Positions 22,688 through 34,339 of a stretch of DNA of 64,000 bases are shown here, piece by piece. Numbering within the stretch: position 1 is the stretch's first letter; every line of letters starts with the position of its first letter. The stretch lies in the NCBI RefSeq assembly GCF_932526225.1, contig NC_064036.1, forward strand, positions 3,721,501 through 3,785,500. The letters run 5' to 3'. The DNA is from Nematostella vectensis (Eukaryota > Cnidaria > Anthozoa > Actiniaria > Edwardsiidae). The translations under genes were made by a program, and so were the position numbers. Below the pieces are notes generated by a model. It searched no databases and was not told the origin of the DNA. It saw only the letters and a program-made list of their open reading frames with translations.

Positions 22688-24857
22688 TCCTGAGAAACAT
22701 TGGCTACAGTGTAAATGGAGTTTTGATTAATCCCTGAATAATTAAAGTTAACATTACAGGGACCTTAAACGATATTTCTATTATTCGTAACTCAGATCGT
22801 TTCTAAGATAACAAGCCATCTTTTGTGACTTTTTTTTAATTTTACAAAGAATAGCAGGGTTCCTGTCAGATTGAACTAAGTCATTCATCTTCATTTGTCA
22901 GGTAAATTAAAAATATAATTTTTGCTGGTGTAAAATTAATAAACGAGGCCTCATTTTTCACATATATGGAATATCATCTGAAGAAAAAAATAATAATGCA
23001 AAATTTGCGCAAAGCAAAGTCTTTGCGTTTTTAATAAGTGGATGTGTGGCGGATGTAGCAATTGCATCTTGCCTTGTAGGGGGCATTTAAAGTTTTTTTT
23101 TTTTTAAAGTGTATATTTGGAAAATAGAATAATACTCAGCAGCGTATAGTCGATAGGCCTTTGCTTTTAATAATAAAAATACAATTCATGAATCTCTGTT
23201 TCTGATCTCTGCCCTTGTAGTTAATTGCGCTTGTAGTAATAGTTATTAAATATTGTCTTTCTGTAAGCTAGTTTGTATTTAATAATTTTGTGTTTCTTGT
23301 TGGAGAAATTGTTGTGCTAAATAAAACATCTTCATTTGTGCATAAAAAAGCTTCGTTAACACGTGGAATTGGCTCTTGCGGGATGTTCCCGATGCTTTTG
23401 CTTCTATCTTTGCTTTCGAGGTAAGGAACAAACAGCTCTTTGAACTTTCAGCTCGCGCTTAATTAAATCCCGTGTGTAACCGTGTATGTTTTTATGTTGA
23501 GAACTAGACGCGACGTTTATATTCTTTAATAAACAGATGAAAACTACTACGTGATTTTTCCACCGTTGACGCAGCTCTCCGGATGTTCACACTAAGAGCA
23601 AAACTGTCAAACTGTCAAACTCTTTCAAAACACCAAAACACAGCGACCGTCTCTCTCTCTAGAGTACAGGTAGAAGCAAAAGGTTATCTGTGTAGATCAC
23701 GTCTATCAGCCGCTAATGGCTTTGTTTAGCCGCTTGAAACAGCCCCCGAAATAGTTCACAGTTTATTCCTTAGAACATTTCTTTTTTTCTCTTTTATTTT
23801 TTAATTGAAAAAATATATATAATTTTTTCCACTGTCACCTGTGTTTATGTCATGATTCATGAGTCATGATTAAAAAAAAGTGAAACCTGAACAATTAGCA
23901 GCGCTTTCTACTGGCCATCGCCTATTATTAAAATTTCGTTGTGAAAAGGCGAAAAACAAATTGATTTTTGAACAAACGATTTGCGATCAAATTGATGTTA
24001 CTAAATAAAGCTTATCATTAATAATTGATTTACCAATTGTTTTAAAAACATTAGTCTTATTTCGAAACTTACCACTTGATTTTTATCTCCTCGCCTATCC
24101 TTTCTTTTGACAGAAAACTAATAATAAATCACGAAAAAGAATTAGGCTACCAAAATTACCTTTATACATACCAGTGCTGTATCTATATCAAAGAGGCCTA
24201 AAAATAGGCGACACCTTTCACAAAAAAGCAAACACTTTTTGTAGATGACAGTCTAGTTTGTTTTTACTGTACGTGCACGAAGGAAAAAAAGTTTATTAAC
24301 ACAAGCAAGCACACAATACAGATCATGATGGATGACTCTTTAGTGATTTGCTGAATGTTGATTTTACCTCTCCGTTTAAATAGGGTACGATACCTTGTCA
24401 GCCAAAATGTCAACATAATAAGAAATCGGCCCGGAACACGCCAATACCCTTGCCATGGCACGCTAGCACAAGTGCCGTCACACGTGCAGCCACCAAAGAC
24501 AACCGTGTACAAGGCTGTTCTGTCCTTGTTTTAGACTCATCGGCAATTGGTATATTTTGTACCAAAAATTTCCAGCTTTGATGGGTGATTTTTCTTGTAT
24601 CGAAATTTCTTCCTGTTCAGGGGTAAAATAAGTATTATTATTTTTTGTCGTTGAACCTAGATTAACTGAAAGTTTATCTCGGGTTCCTTCCGGAGTCGGT
24701 ATCCCAAAGCTCCTTTTAACCGATCAGCATCTGTTTTAAACATTCAGCGCTTGTTTTGCTTGGAAGTACTTTTAATTTCGCGTTAAAAACTCATCTGGTT
24801 TTAAACCTGTGTGACACGAGGTTTGCATCATGTGTGTTCCATTTTCCACTTTTGTAA

Positions 24858-25449
24858 GACCCCATCCCCACGTATCCCTTTTCATTTGAAAACATAACGG
24901 ATTCGGGTATCGTCTACACGTAAACGCGAAAACGATAATCGAAAACGGAACAATTTGAAAAAGCTCTCCAGAGTAGAAAATTTTTTAAACGACCCTTTTG
25001 GTACCGCTGTGGAAGTACGAAAACGGCCGTAAATTTCGATGTTTTTTTTTTTACTATGGCACGGGCTGTAGATGGCGGTAATTGTAATGAACGAGCACAT
25101 TTGCTGTAGATAAGCAAAATAGTGAACAGACGCATTTGCTGTAGATAAGCAAAATAGTGAACAGACGCATGCGCAGTAGATAAGCAAAATAGTGAACAGA
25201 CGCATGCGCAGTAGATAAGCAAAATAGTGAACAGATGCATGCGCTGTAGATAAACAAAATAGTGAACAGACGCATGCGCAGTAGATAAGCAAAATAGTGA
25301 TCAGACGCATGCGCTGTAGAGCTTTTTATCGTTTCGTATCGTATTTGCGTTTTCGTGCGGACGGACCGTTTCCAAATAAAAACGCTTCGTGTGGACGCGA
25401 ATTTTTTTGTTTTGAAAACGCATACTTGGGGACGGGGTCGAGCATATTT
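24858..25449. mobile_element. Composite MITE with internal 35-bp minisatellite
   Basis: The ends GACCCCATCCCCACGTAT (24858) and, inverted, GACCCCGTCCCCAAGTAT (25449 inward) match at 16 of 18 positions. Just inside, both flanks carry related AAACG-rich sequence (CGCGAAAACGAT, and inverted ACGAAAACGCAA). The middle is a 35-bp tandem array. No transposase ORF, so non-autonomous. Confidence 0.75.
25071..25320 (+). repeat. 35-bp minisatellite, about 6-7 copies
   Basis: GTAGATAAGCAAAATAGTGA recurs at 25106, 25141, 25176, 25211, 25246 and 25281, with a further partial start at 25316, always 35 bp apart. The linking part alternates between CGCATTTGCT, CGCATGCGCA and CGCATGCGCT. Confidence 0.95.
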
Positions 25450-25826
25450 GGGATCTTAGACTGTTTGTCACGTGACGTAGCTCACCTGGCGCGCTGTGCA
25501 TTATGGCAAAAAACAACTATCGCCGTGAAAATAAAATTTATAGTACCTCTTAACCCATTGACTCCTGGCTTTTTTTGAGCTGAATTTACAAAGTTTTATA
25601 CAGCCCGTCAAAGTCAAACACAGCTGCACCTATCATATCATCAGGGGCCAGCGGATTATTTCATTTCAACATTTTGGCGGTCTTAGTTGGTCGACGGTTA
25701 ACCGCCTCAGCGTTACGCGTGTTATAACTACCTCGAATTCCTATCTTCTTCAAGACGCAGTCATTATCATCACCATCATCACCACTACCTTGTCAGCACT
25801 AAAATTATCGTCGCAATCATAAGCAG

Positions 25827-25978
25827 CATCAACACCACCAGCACGATCATCGCCATCAAGATCAGTAGAACCATCACTAGCACCACCTGGCCATCAGCAT
25901 CATCAACACCACCAGCACGATCATCGCCATCAAGATCAGTAGAACCATCACTAGCACCACCTGGCCATCAGCATCATC
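25827..25978 (+). repeat. 74-bp tandem duplication in a CAT/CAC-rich tract
   Basis: A block with ATCAACACCACCAGCACGAT at about 25828 repeats at 25902, near identical over 74 bp, and is flanked by further CATCAC-type trinucleotide repeats (25760-26000). Confidence 0.9.
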
Positions 25979-26714
25979 ACCACCACCATCATCATGATCA
26001 CCTACTGCAGAAAAACCTCTGTAAGGTAAAACAAAAAATTAACTTTAACACATTGACCCCTCAACCGGCCTGTACCGGCTTTGGGAAGTACCCACAACCT
26101 AAAGACGCAGATTCAGTGGAATGCATATTATAAAGTTAATGGTGAGTTAAGAATATATTTTGTGGGTCAGGATATTCAGAGGGGAAAGTAAAGCTTCGAT
26201 AACGGTTGAAACAATGTCCTAACAAACTAAATTATTAAACTTACAATACCATTTACTTATGGGCCACCGTAATTTAGCCAAGCTATTTATTTATAAGGAG
26301 ATAAGCCAATAACCTTTAATTTCTTTGGATAACAGCGAAGCAAACAAAGAACTTATTCTGTTATGATTTATATTTCGTTCGAGGCTTCGGTAGTGCGATA
26401 CCAAGCTATTTATCAGCAGCTGACACGCTACTGGTTCATCACTCAGTAAAGAGATTATTAGCTCTGAGGATTACATTAGTTGTGCAGTCCATACTGTTTA
26501 TAAACTTATCAATTTTGCTGTGTAGAGTATTACTGAGCATTGTATATAAAAACTAGGCTGGGTAACAATGAACTTTTATCACCGTGTAAGACATGTGTAA
26601 GACACGGAATATTCTCTCGGGGAAGACGCGCGCAAACAAATGGAATATTCCACGTTTGCCCCGGATATTCCGCATGTCTGCGCTAGGTGCAAACTCGACT
26701 TTTTTTGCCGTGGT

Positions 26715-26975
26715 AGTGATGATGATAGTGACGATGATTATCATGCTGGTGTTGGTGATGGTGATGATTGCGATGATGATGATAGTAGTGGTAGTGATGA
26801 TGATGGTGACGATGATGACAAAAACGGTGGTAGTGATGATGATAGTGACGATGATCATGCTGGTGGTGATGATGCTGATGATTGCGATGATGATGATGAT
26901 AGTAGTGGTAGTGATGATGATGGTGATGATAATAATTTATGATGCTGTTTGCGATGATGATAGTAGTGGTGATGC
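26715..26975 (+). repeat. GAT-type microsatellite
   Basis: Imperfect GATGATGAYAGTGATGAT trinucleotide tract with an internal near-duplication of about 100 bp. Aspartate-rich and histidine-rich ORFs over it on both strands are repeat artefacts. Confidence 0.9.
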
Positions 26976-27374
26976 TGATGAGACGTCCTGGAGATCGCAA
27001 AGTGTAGTTCAGATCTGAATTGACCATTTTAGATCGCTAAGAACACTTCAAACTAATACGTGACTTGAAGATGATTTTTCTATTTTCATTTTTGTACTAA
27101 AACACACAAATGGCACCACGTCTATATTAGCCATGTTTGGTTCGAAACCAAGAGAAATCGCTTGAATGTATAGCTTGGCCTGCAGAGAAATATTTTGTGA
27201 CTTTGTATAGCCACTGAATAGAGGTACCACTGTATAAACCGCTTATGAACTGCGAGAAAAGGCAGTTTAGTTGTTGAGCTCATTTCCACGTGAGACTAGC
27301 CAGCGTTCACATCTTTTTAAAATATCAGTCGTATCTAATCTGGTGATCGACGTGGCAACTGTGTTCTGAGTTTT

Positions 27375-28103
27375 TTAATCTGGATTTACTTCAGCAGATC
27401 GATCGGTCCGGGCCAGTCTCTTATTTTCGATGTGTTTTTGTGACTGGTCTAAAACACAACTTGCAATCCCAGGAAATGTTTGCGCTCGATCTCGCAAAAT
27501 GGGTAAACTTTGGCTCGCCGCTCCGTTTGCTTGCTTTACTTTCTGTATTGCCACACAAGCCGTAGCTTTTTCTAGACTCTTTGATAGGTGTTTCGGTTTA
27601 CTCGCAATCCTATAGTGTCGATACTCAAATTTTCTCTTCGTATCATCCATTGAAAATGATCTTAACCGAGCTCCTGTAACTCGCTCGTCGTGAGGTTTTG
27701 CGTTATATGCTATTAGTGAATAAACGCTTCTTTTTTGGTTTCCTAATTTAAAGTCTTCGCTATTCAAGGAAATTCTTTTTCTTCGGAAACCATTCAAATG
27801 CTGCTGCCTGACATTTGGCGTATAAAGGCTCGCTTTTCCCGTTATCTCCATTCCACTTTTCTTCTTCGGTTTTCGTTTCCTTTTTTTCTGCGCTGGAATT
27901 TTGTCATCCTCCCTAGGTACTAGATCTATACGCGCAAGCTCAACTAGTACCTTTTTCATCTCGTCTGACATTGGAGAAGTTTTGTGTCGTTGCCTTTCGT
28001 TGCTTTTCATGCGTAAGATCCTTGGCTTTTCCTGTTTTAGAGCGGACGGGCTAATAATGTCTTTACGATCTAAGAATCGAACGCTGCAGTCCGCAGGTTC
28101 CAT
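27375..28103 (-). CDS. Unrecognised intronless gene B with PMSxEMKK motif
   Basis: A 242-codon frame from the ATG at 28103. No recognised domain. It is strongly basic (KKRKRKPKKK near residue 75, a likely nuclear-targeting cluster) and low in hydrophobics. Around residue 44 it has PMSDEMKKVLVELARIDLVP, which matches gene A (PMSSEMKK... then DLLP) in spacing and sequence and is followed in both by an acidic then lysine-rich stretch. Outside this region similarity is weak. Orientation is opposite to gene A, so the two are convergent across 4.7 kb. Likely diverged duplicates; function unknown. Confidence 0.62.
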   Translation of the reverse strand: MEPADCSVRFLDRKDIISPSALKQEKPRILRMKSNERQRHKTSPMSDEMKKVLVELARIDLVPREDDKIPAQKKRKRKPKKKSGMEITGKASLYTPNVRQQHLNGFRRKRISLNSEDFKLGNQKRSVYSLIAYNAKPHDERVTGARLRSFSMDDTKRKFEYRHYRIASKPKHLSKSLEKATACVAIQKVKQANGAASQSLPILRDRAQTFPGIASCVLDQSQKHIENKRLARTDRSAEVNPD

Positions 28104-30841
28104 GACTTTAAATGTTTAGACGCGAACAGGCATACAAGAAGAATTTTGTTCTTTTTGATGAAAAAGTCTTTAGCTTTTTATCCTACTGTACTGTAGCAAA
28201 CGGATGCTGTTTAGCTAAAATTTATCTTGATAGATTCCCTAGCACTCCTTACAAAGATCTATCCTATCAGTCATGAGCGAAAAATAAACTTTTTTGCTTT
28301 TGCGAATCGATTTTTGATAATTTGATAATGACAATCTCGGCAACATAAAAACAATAACACATCTTAGCGTATTAAGCCTTAACGCTAATGGAGTTGGTAG
28401 CCCTAGGGCTTTCCGAGACAAGAATATCGGAAAGACGATACCTCTTGCAGAAAACGCGCTGCATTTTTCGACGATTTAAAATGTTTTCCCTTATTTCCCC
28501 TTTTTATTTGTTTTCAGGGGAGGATGAAACACTTTCCGTATTTTGAATTTCCTGGATCACCTGGTAATAACCTCAGCGTTGTTCCCTGGTGATGTTTATA
28601 TATATTCTTCCTTTTCCCTTCTTATGTAGACGTGTTTCTTTTGTTTGGTGCTCATTACCAACAACGTGACTTGCATGGGCTCTTGCATGATGTTCTTTTG
28701 CGAGTCTATTTAATAATGTTAGTTAGAAGGAAAAAATATGTGTTCAAATATATGCAGCGTTATAGTTGCCTGGTGTTGAGTGCTGTGTACATTGATAAGT
28801 AGACTAGTGGGACCGTGTTTAGATGTTACCATTACATAGTACGATAAGGTTGCGCATTGCGAGGGACTTAGGCTCTAAGTACACGTATGAATTATTTTGT
28901 CGCCATTAGAAACCTTTTAATGGAATGATGATAATATCACAGAGAAAACCACAGGTTCCCCAAGCTAATGTTGTATATTACGTGTTTCATTCATAGTTAC
29001 TATATTATTTTATGGGAGAGCTGATTAAACCATGTCATTAGATACATGAATAGAAAAATAGAAGAAAAAGTGACTAGAGTGAGTGGAAACATAAATGTAT
29101 GAAAGAATAAATGAAAGAATGAATATAAAATGAAATAAATAAATAAAAAAAATACATATGGTATTAAAGAAATGTGGCACAAATCCTGTGGGTGGAAATT
29201 ATTTTATAGTGTAAAGGTGTATAACATTAAAATGACACAAAGATTTGCGAAAACTCTTTTTATAAGTTATAAAAAAAGGATATTGGCCTTTTTAGCCGAC
29301 CTCTTTATTAAACGTCACCTTTTGATTTCCTGCTTGCTCTAAAGATCCGCCATTTTAAATAATCCCGACCAATGAGAGAAGACTAGGGATGAGTCTAAAT
29401 CTCAGACTTTTTCGCTGGCGATATATTTGACTCCGGACCCCGACCTCTGCCCCCCCCCCCCCCCCCCCCTCCCTCTCCTTTCAGGAAATCCTTACTATCT
29501 ATTTAATAGGATGAAGGGTGGGAAGAAATTGACAAATAAGCTTTTTTCGGCAGCTTATTTTGTCTGGTTTGAAACTCTAATTAATTATCCTTTTGTTGAA
29601 CAGGCTGACTAGCCTTTGTCGCGTCACTCTGACTGAGTGACACCGCTTGGAAACTCAATAGGGTGTAGCTGATAACATTCCTACGTGTAAGAGGTCTGTT
29701 TGTTATAGAAAGCGATTAATCTTTTTGAGTTCTTTTGTATAATTCTAGCAGGTCTGGCTCTTGGTTTGCCAATAAAGCGACGACCACTACTACTCTTTTA
29801 CAATACTCTCAACGATTCACGTTGTTGGTCGAAAATAGTAACAAATATTGATTCAAATGCCATATACTTGCTTTTACAAACCATTAGCTAAGCCGTAAGC
29901 TTGTTTATTATATTGTTTATCTCGTAAACAGGATTAAATTTATATGTTATTATGTCAGCGGCCCTTGAGTTTTTTGGCGGATCAGTAGACTTCTTAAATA
30001 AAAAAATGACAGCATGTATTGAGCAAGGCCAATCCCTTAGTTGTTTGACATTGCGAGGGATAATAATGCTGAAAAAAATTAAGAATAAAGATGCCATTTT
30101 CTCTTGAAAAGAGTTAGTGTCTTGCATCTAATAAAAAGCAATCTTTTGCAGGGTTCAATGCGTCGTGGGATCACTAGGATTGCTTACAGCAGACGCTATA
30201 ACTTTTGTAATAGTTTTTAATTTACTATTTATAATTATTATGAAACAGCAACATAATTATTAATCGGCACGATAACACTTTGAACACTATCGTCCTAATT
30301 CTGTCGAGGCATTTCGTCAGCTGTAATATTTTCAACTCCATTGAAGTCAGTGTTGGGTGCAAAAAGCTGTTTCTCGTACAAGCAGCACATATTTCGCCGC
30401 TACGTAGGCTAATTTTTACCGCGCTTTTGCCTACGGGCTTAAAGTATTTAAGATGTTAACTGATCCAGTGAGCGCCGGATAGACAGTTTATAACTGATAC
30501 AGTGGTTCTTGGTAGGTCACTACATAGATCTTACAATACTTCACGCTGAATTGGATTTGTCGCGTAAGCAAGGTCAAGCAGGAGAATGCGCATGGACATT
30601 ACCTCCCGTCCCTCAGTTACTTATTTTCTCAAACAAAATTTGACTCAAAAAGGGGTGGTGGATTTCTACCCAATCTACCCACCTTGTATCCGCCCCTCAA
30701 AAAAGCCTTAATTTGCACTTCAATCTAAATAAGAGTTTTTATATAACCTACTTGCTGAAGCTTACACTAATGTAATTTCTTATTGCTCAATAAGTCATCG
30801 GTTGGGATACTTTAGTTAGTAGAGCCGTGCTGACTTATCGT
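28104..30841. other. Spacer between gene B and the forkhead gene
   Basis: AT-rich, with a C run at about 29450-29469 and a purine-rich tract of AAATAAATAAAT type near 29130. No exon or known repeat family recognised. Confidence 0.5.
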
Positions 30842-31786
30842 CTATGGGGCTAGAAGACTCTCGACATCAAAGCTTTTCTTTCTTTTAGCCATGACGGGAG
30901 TCGTTGAGGCATCGTATTTGGGTTTGTCTGCAATCATGATAGGAATAACTTGACGAGTAGACGAGACTACCCTTTGCATCTTGTAGCGCGGTGTAAGCAC
31001 GTTATTCCTTAGTAGTATTTCTTCCTCATCAGTTCTCGTTTTGACTTGCCCTTCATTGACACCCAAGGCGATATAATCACTTTTATGGTCGCCATAACCA
31101 AGAAGTGCTTGTTTTGTGCTGTCTTGAGCTTGCCTTTTGTAGCCATCCCAGGAAATATCATCTCTTTTGTGGTCACCGCACTCTCTATCCACCTTTAGTA
31201 ACTCAACTTTTCCCTCGAACGCATCGTCTACACGTCCCCTGTTAGATATCTTCGATTTGTATCTTCTGTAGGATCGTCTCTTCCGGAAATCTCCACGTCT
31301 GAAGTCATCAAAGTAGGTGGCGTCGATAGCCCAAAAGTGTCCTTTGCCGTTGGGGCTCCTACCCGCCTTGACAAAGCATTCATTTAGGGAGAGATTATGT
31401 CTAATGCTATTTCTCCAGCCTGTCCCCTTCGTTCTGAAGTACGGGTATCGCGTCAGGATGAAGTTGTAGATATCACTGAGAATTAGTTTTTGTTCTGGGG
31501 ATGAAAGGATTGCTTCAGATATCAGGCTAATGTAAGACTGGTTTGGTTTCTCGTGGCTGTACGTCACGAAGCTGTTAAACCTCAGAAACTGAGTAGGAAT
31601 CGGGCTCCAAAAGGGCCACATGGGACCAACTTTCCAACACGTGTAATCATCAGGAATGGTTAACAGTCCAGGTCTTTCTACCGTGCAGCAGAAATCACGA
31701 TCGTAACATCTTTGCTTTTTGTCGTGTTTTGATTCTAGAATATAATTTCCAACCGGTTTGAACGCAGAATATCCGCTATTTGCCAT
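30842..31786 (-). CDS. foxQ2: FoxQ2-like forkhead transcription factor
   Basis: Sequence-specific DNA-binding transcription factor; FoxQ2 genes pattern the aboral or anterior pole in cnidarians and other animals. A single exon of 314 residues from the ATG at 31786. The open frame extends upstream but begins at GTG inside the TATA region. The forkhead domain covers about residues 80-175: KPNQSYISLISEAIL, LSDIYNFILTRYPYFR, the recognition helix GWRNSIRHNLSLNECFVK, then GKGHFWAI and FRRGDFRKRRSYRR. That last wing segment is characteristic of FoxQ2. The C-terminus SFDVESLLAP resembles an EH1-type Groucho-binding motif (inference). The absence of introns in the coding region is noted. Several FoxQ2 paralogues exist in anemones, so the exact orthologue is not assigned. 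Confidence 0.88.
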   Translation of the reverse strand: MANSGYSAFKPVGNYILESKHDKKQRCYDRDFCCTVERPGLLTIPDDYTCWKVGPMWPFWSPIPTQFLRFNSFVTYSHEKPNQSYISLISEAILSSPEQKLILSDIYNFILTRYPYFRTKGTGWRNSIRHNLSLNECFVKAGRSPNGKGHFWAIDATYFDDFRRGDFRKRRSYRRYKSKISNRGRVDDAFEGKVELLKVDRECGDHKRDDISWDGYKRQAQDSTKQALLGYGDHKSDYIALGVNEGQVKTRTDEEEILLRNNVLTPRYKMQRVVSSTRQVIPIMIADKPKYDASTTPVMAKRKKSFDVESLLAP

Positions 31787-31866
31787 TATAGTTTTGCTGG
31801 TTTTGCTTTTGTCGGGTTGACTTGAATATGGTTTAGGAAGTGGTTGTGGCTTTTGAGGCGCGGGGC

Positions 31867-31873
31867 TTTTATA
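31867..31873 (-). promoter_or_regulatory. TATA box of the forkhead gene
   Basis: TATAAAA on the minus strand in the context CCTTATAAAAGCCCCGCG, about 80 bp upstream of the chosen ATG. That would place a transcription start near 31840 and leave a 5' UTR of about 50 nt. This supports the ATG at 31786 over any upstream start. Confidence 0.65.
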
Positions 31874-34010
31874 AGGCACACGAAGCCAATGCTGCCTTAG
31901 GGTGATCTTGCATACAACTCTCCAGTTATATTAATGGACAGCATAAGCAAATGGCCAATACTTCTGAGTGTAGTGCTTGTGTGTAGTGACAAATTAGAGG
32001 ACAGAATATGGAGCACTCTAGAAAATCGGCGAGGTTGAACGCTCTTACGAAAGCGTTATCAATTAGAATATGGCAAATTTTTAAAAACGTTTGTACATTT
32101 TTGGAATTTCTTTTTTAACTTTCAAGCAAAATGGTTTTCGCGAGAAAGATTACTTAGTCGCAGTTTGCAAATCAATGGTTATACAGGTGACCATTATATT
32201 GCATGCAATCATATTTGCTTCTTGTTCGTTATAACCGCGCGCTGAAAAATTGGAAAATTAAATTTTGGAAATAATAATAATATATCATAATTGGATTTTG
32301 GAAATAATAATAATATATCATAATAATATAATAATAACTTATCTGTCTGTTTATATTTTGGTGTCCTGTGTCTTTACTGACACTAATTGCTATTGATTAG
32401 GATCGCAGACTATTCTGTTGTTGCACAAATGATCGAGTACCTATTTATCATTTGCTGATGATCTCCAAGTCATTCATCAAAATATTTAACAATCCATTAT
32501 TGACTGACAAAGACTGTTAACAAGAACAGACATCCAGTAAATTTGAACATCAGATAAAGCTCTTTTTTCTTTAAGTTATCAGGATTTCTAACCAGTTTAA
32601 TTTGATTATTTCAATCGATAAAAAATAACTCGTGAAAAAACAGAGACTGATTTCTGAGTTTGCGCTATTTGAAAGAATATGGAAAATTGTAGTCTGCATC
32701 AATCAAGAACGTAATCTTATTTAAACAATTAACTTCAAGCAAAGGTTTTGTTTCTTTGATCCCCACGCACGTTACAGGTGGTGTAATTCTAGTGCATTTC
32801 AAGAGATGGATTAGCGGTTCTCTTGTGCCAGTATGGGACCTGCGTCCGCTTGTTAACTAAGTTACTCTATTTTGCAATTAAACACTGCCTTGCTGCAATT
32901 TAACACTCGGAAACATCCACATAGCCTCCTATGAAGACGTTGGAAGAGAGCAAATATAAAGCCGGCGCAAACAAAGTAAACTGGTCATCTAACTATACCG
33001 GCGGTACACCTGAAGTGTATCTCTTAGAGAATGTACAAAGTGCAATTTCGGCCATGATCAGCAAAGGTGTTATTAGTTGCTTTCCTTTGTTGACTTTGAT
33101 GTTGCACTGTTATATTGTCTAATACTGTTCCGAAGATTGGATCACCAATAAAGAATAACTAAATGTATCCATGGTTTAAAATAAAACACGTACACCCATG
33201 GTTCTACTTTAATAATGTTTCTATAGTCTTTTTCGGGGGGTGTAAAAACACCTGGCTCTCTACATTGGGGACTCACTAATCCCTCGAGGCTCGGATGACT
33301 ACGTTAAATGGCGGTCCCGTCTCGCAAAAACCTAGCTAACCAACCTGTTATTTTGGGACGTTAAAGAACCACTGAAGAAGGCAGAGTCCATGTCCAGTGT
33401 CTGTTCTTGGCCGCATAACCTAAAGGGGCATTAGCATACTAACACTCTCTCATGTAAACTTCGCGGCAGCACAGTGCGCCTTATATATAGCAGTCCGTAT
33501 AAGACCCCGTGTAAATCCAGAGCAATTCAGCCTATGGCTGCAATTCTGGATAAAAGTCGGCCCAGTTTTCCTTTTTTTTCTCCTGAAAAAGAACAGAATA
33601 GAACTATGCAGTTCTCAGATTCCTCTTGCGAGTTATGTTAATTTTATTGCAAGCATTTAGAAAATAGTCACCCAAGGCATTAATCCCTGACTAAAAGACA
33701 AGGAAAATTGCAATATAGTTCATGTTTTAAGATATGATATGCCTCGCTAGCCTATTGTCTCGGGGTGTGGCGGAGCTCGCCTGAAAACTGATGGGGAGAT
33801 GTCGAGAAGTACTTTTTTGATGGTGTTAGGAGCTTTAGCTCGTATAAGAAGTAGGGGGGGGGGGGGGGGGGGGAGAGGGGTTTCTTTCCGCTACCCTGGC
33901 CCCAGAGCCTCGAACGTCTCTCAGTTAATGACGCTGACCGCTTCGAGAATCCTTGACGGTGTACACTTCTTATACAGTCGTTTGACAAAAGGTTGTCATC
34001 AACCGGCTTT
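31874..34010. other. Divergent spacer between the forkhead and HPS3 genes
   Basis: Holds a 33-bp direct duplication (near 32261-32325, GGAAATAATAATAATATATC), a region near 33300-33380 with AAATGGCGGTCCCGTCTCGC and GGGACGTTAAAGAACCAC that looks like a marine-invertebrate SINE core (weak), and a G run at about 33847-33873. A 63-codon ORF at 32931 shows nothing recognisable. Confidence 0.45.
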
Positions 34011-34186
34011 GCGACAACGCGACAAGCCCGCATGTAAGCATGGGTAAAAAGCACTGAAGCGCTTAGCTGCATATATTAGCCACTGCATACTTCAGACTTA
34101 GACGGTGTAGCGGTGGCTAATATATGCAGCTAGGCGCTTCAGTGGTTTTTTACCCATGCTTACATGCGGGCTTGTCGCGTTGTCGC
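34011..34186. repeat. Long near-perfect palindrome upstream of HPS3
   Basis: Arms 34011-34083 and 34113-34186 are about 73 bp, differing at only a few positions (AGCATGGGTAAAAA, CACTGAAGCGC, CTGCATATATTAGCCAC), with a 29-nt loop. The arms begin with GCGACAACGCGACAAGCCCG. Short flanking TATACAG and CTGTATA elements extend the symmetry with an asymmetric gap. It ends 153 bp before the HPS3 start codon. Confidence 0.9.
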
Positions 34187-34339
34187 CTGTATACGATCGA
34201 TCCTCGGTACAGTTGGGTTACCTGTGGAAAGACTGGGCTCTAGATATTCAAAATGGCCCTCTTCTCCTTCGCGCTTGGCATCAAAACACGGCTCTAAACA
34301 GGAAACAAGGAAGCTTGACATGCTCTAGTCCGCTCGAAA

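Larger units (their letters stand above)
22688..27374. other. Spacer between the two motif genes
   Basis: No supported exon. Contains the composite MITE at 24858-25449, the 74-bp duplication at 25827-25978 and the GAT-type microsatellite at 26715-26975. Small ORFs inside those repeats are products of the repeat units. Confidence 0.55.

Noticed and set aside
24882-25310. Minus-strand ORFs with repeated hydrophobic segments resembling membrane helices
   Set aside because: Translations of the 35-bp minisatellite in three frames; the 'helices' repeat exactly with the unit.
26553-27027. Asp-rich and His-rich ORFs
   Set aside because: GAT-type microsatellite read in several frames on both strands.
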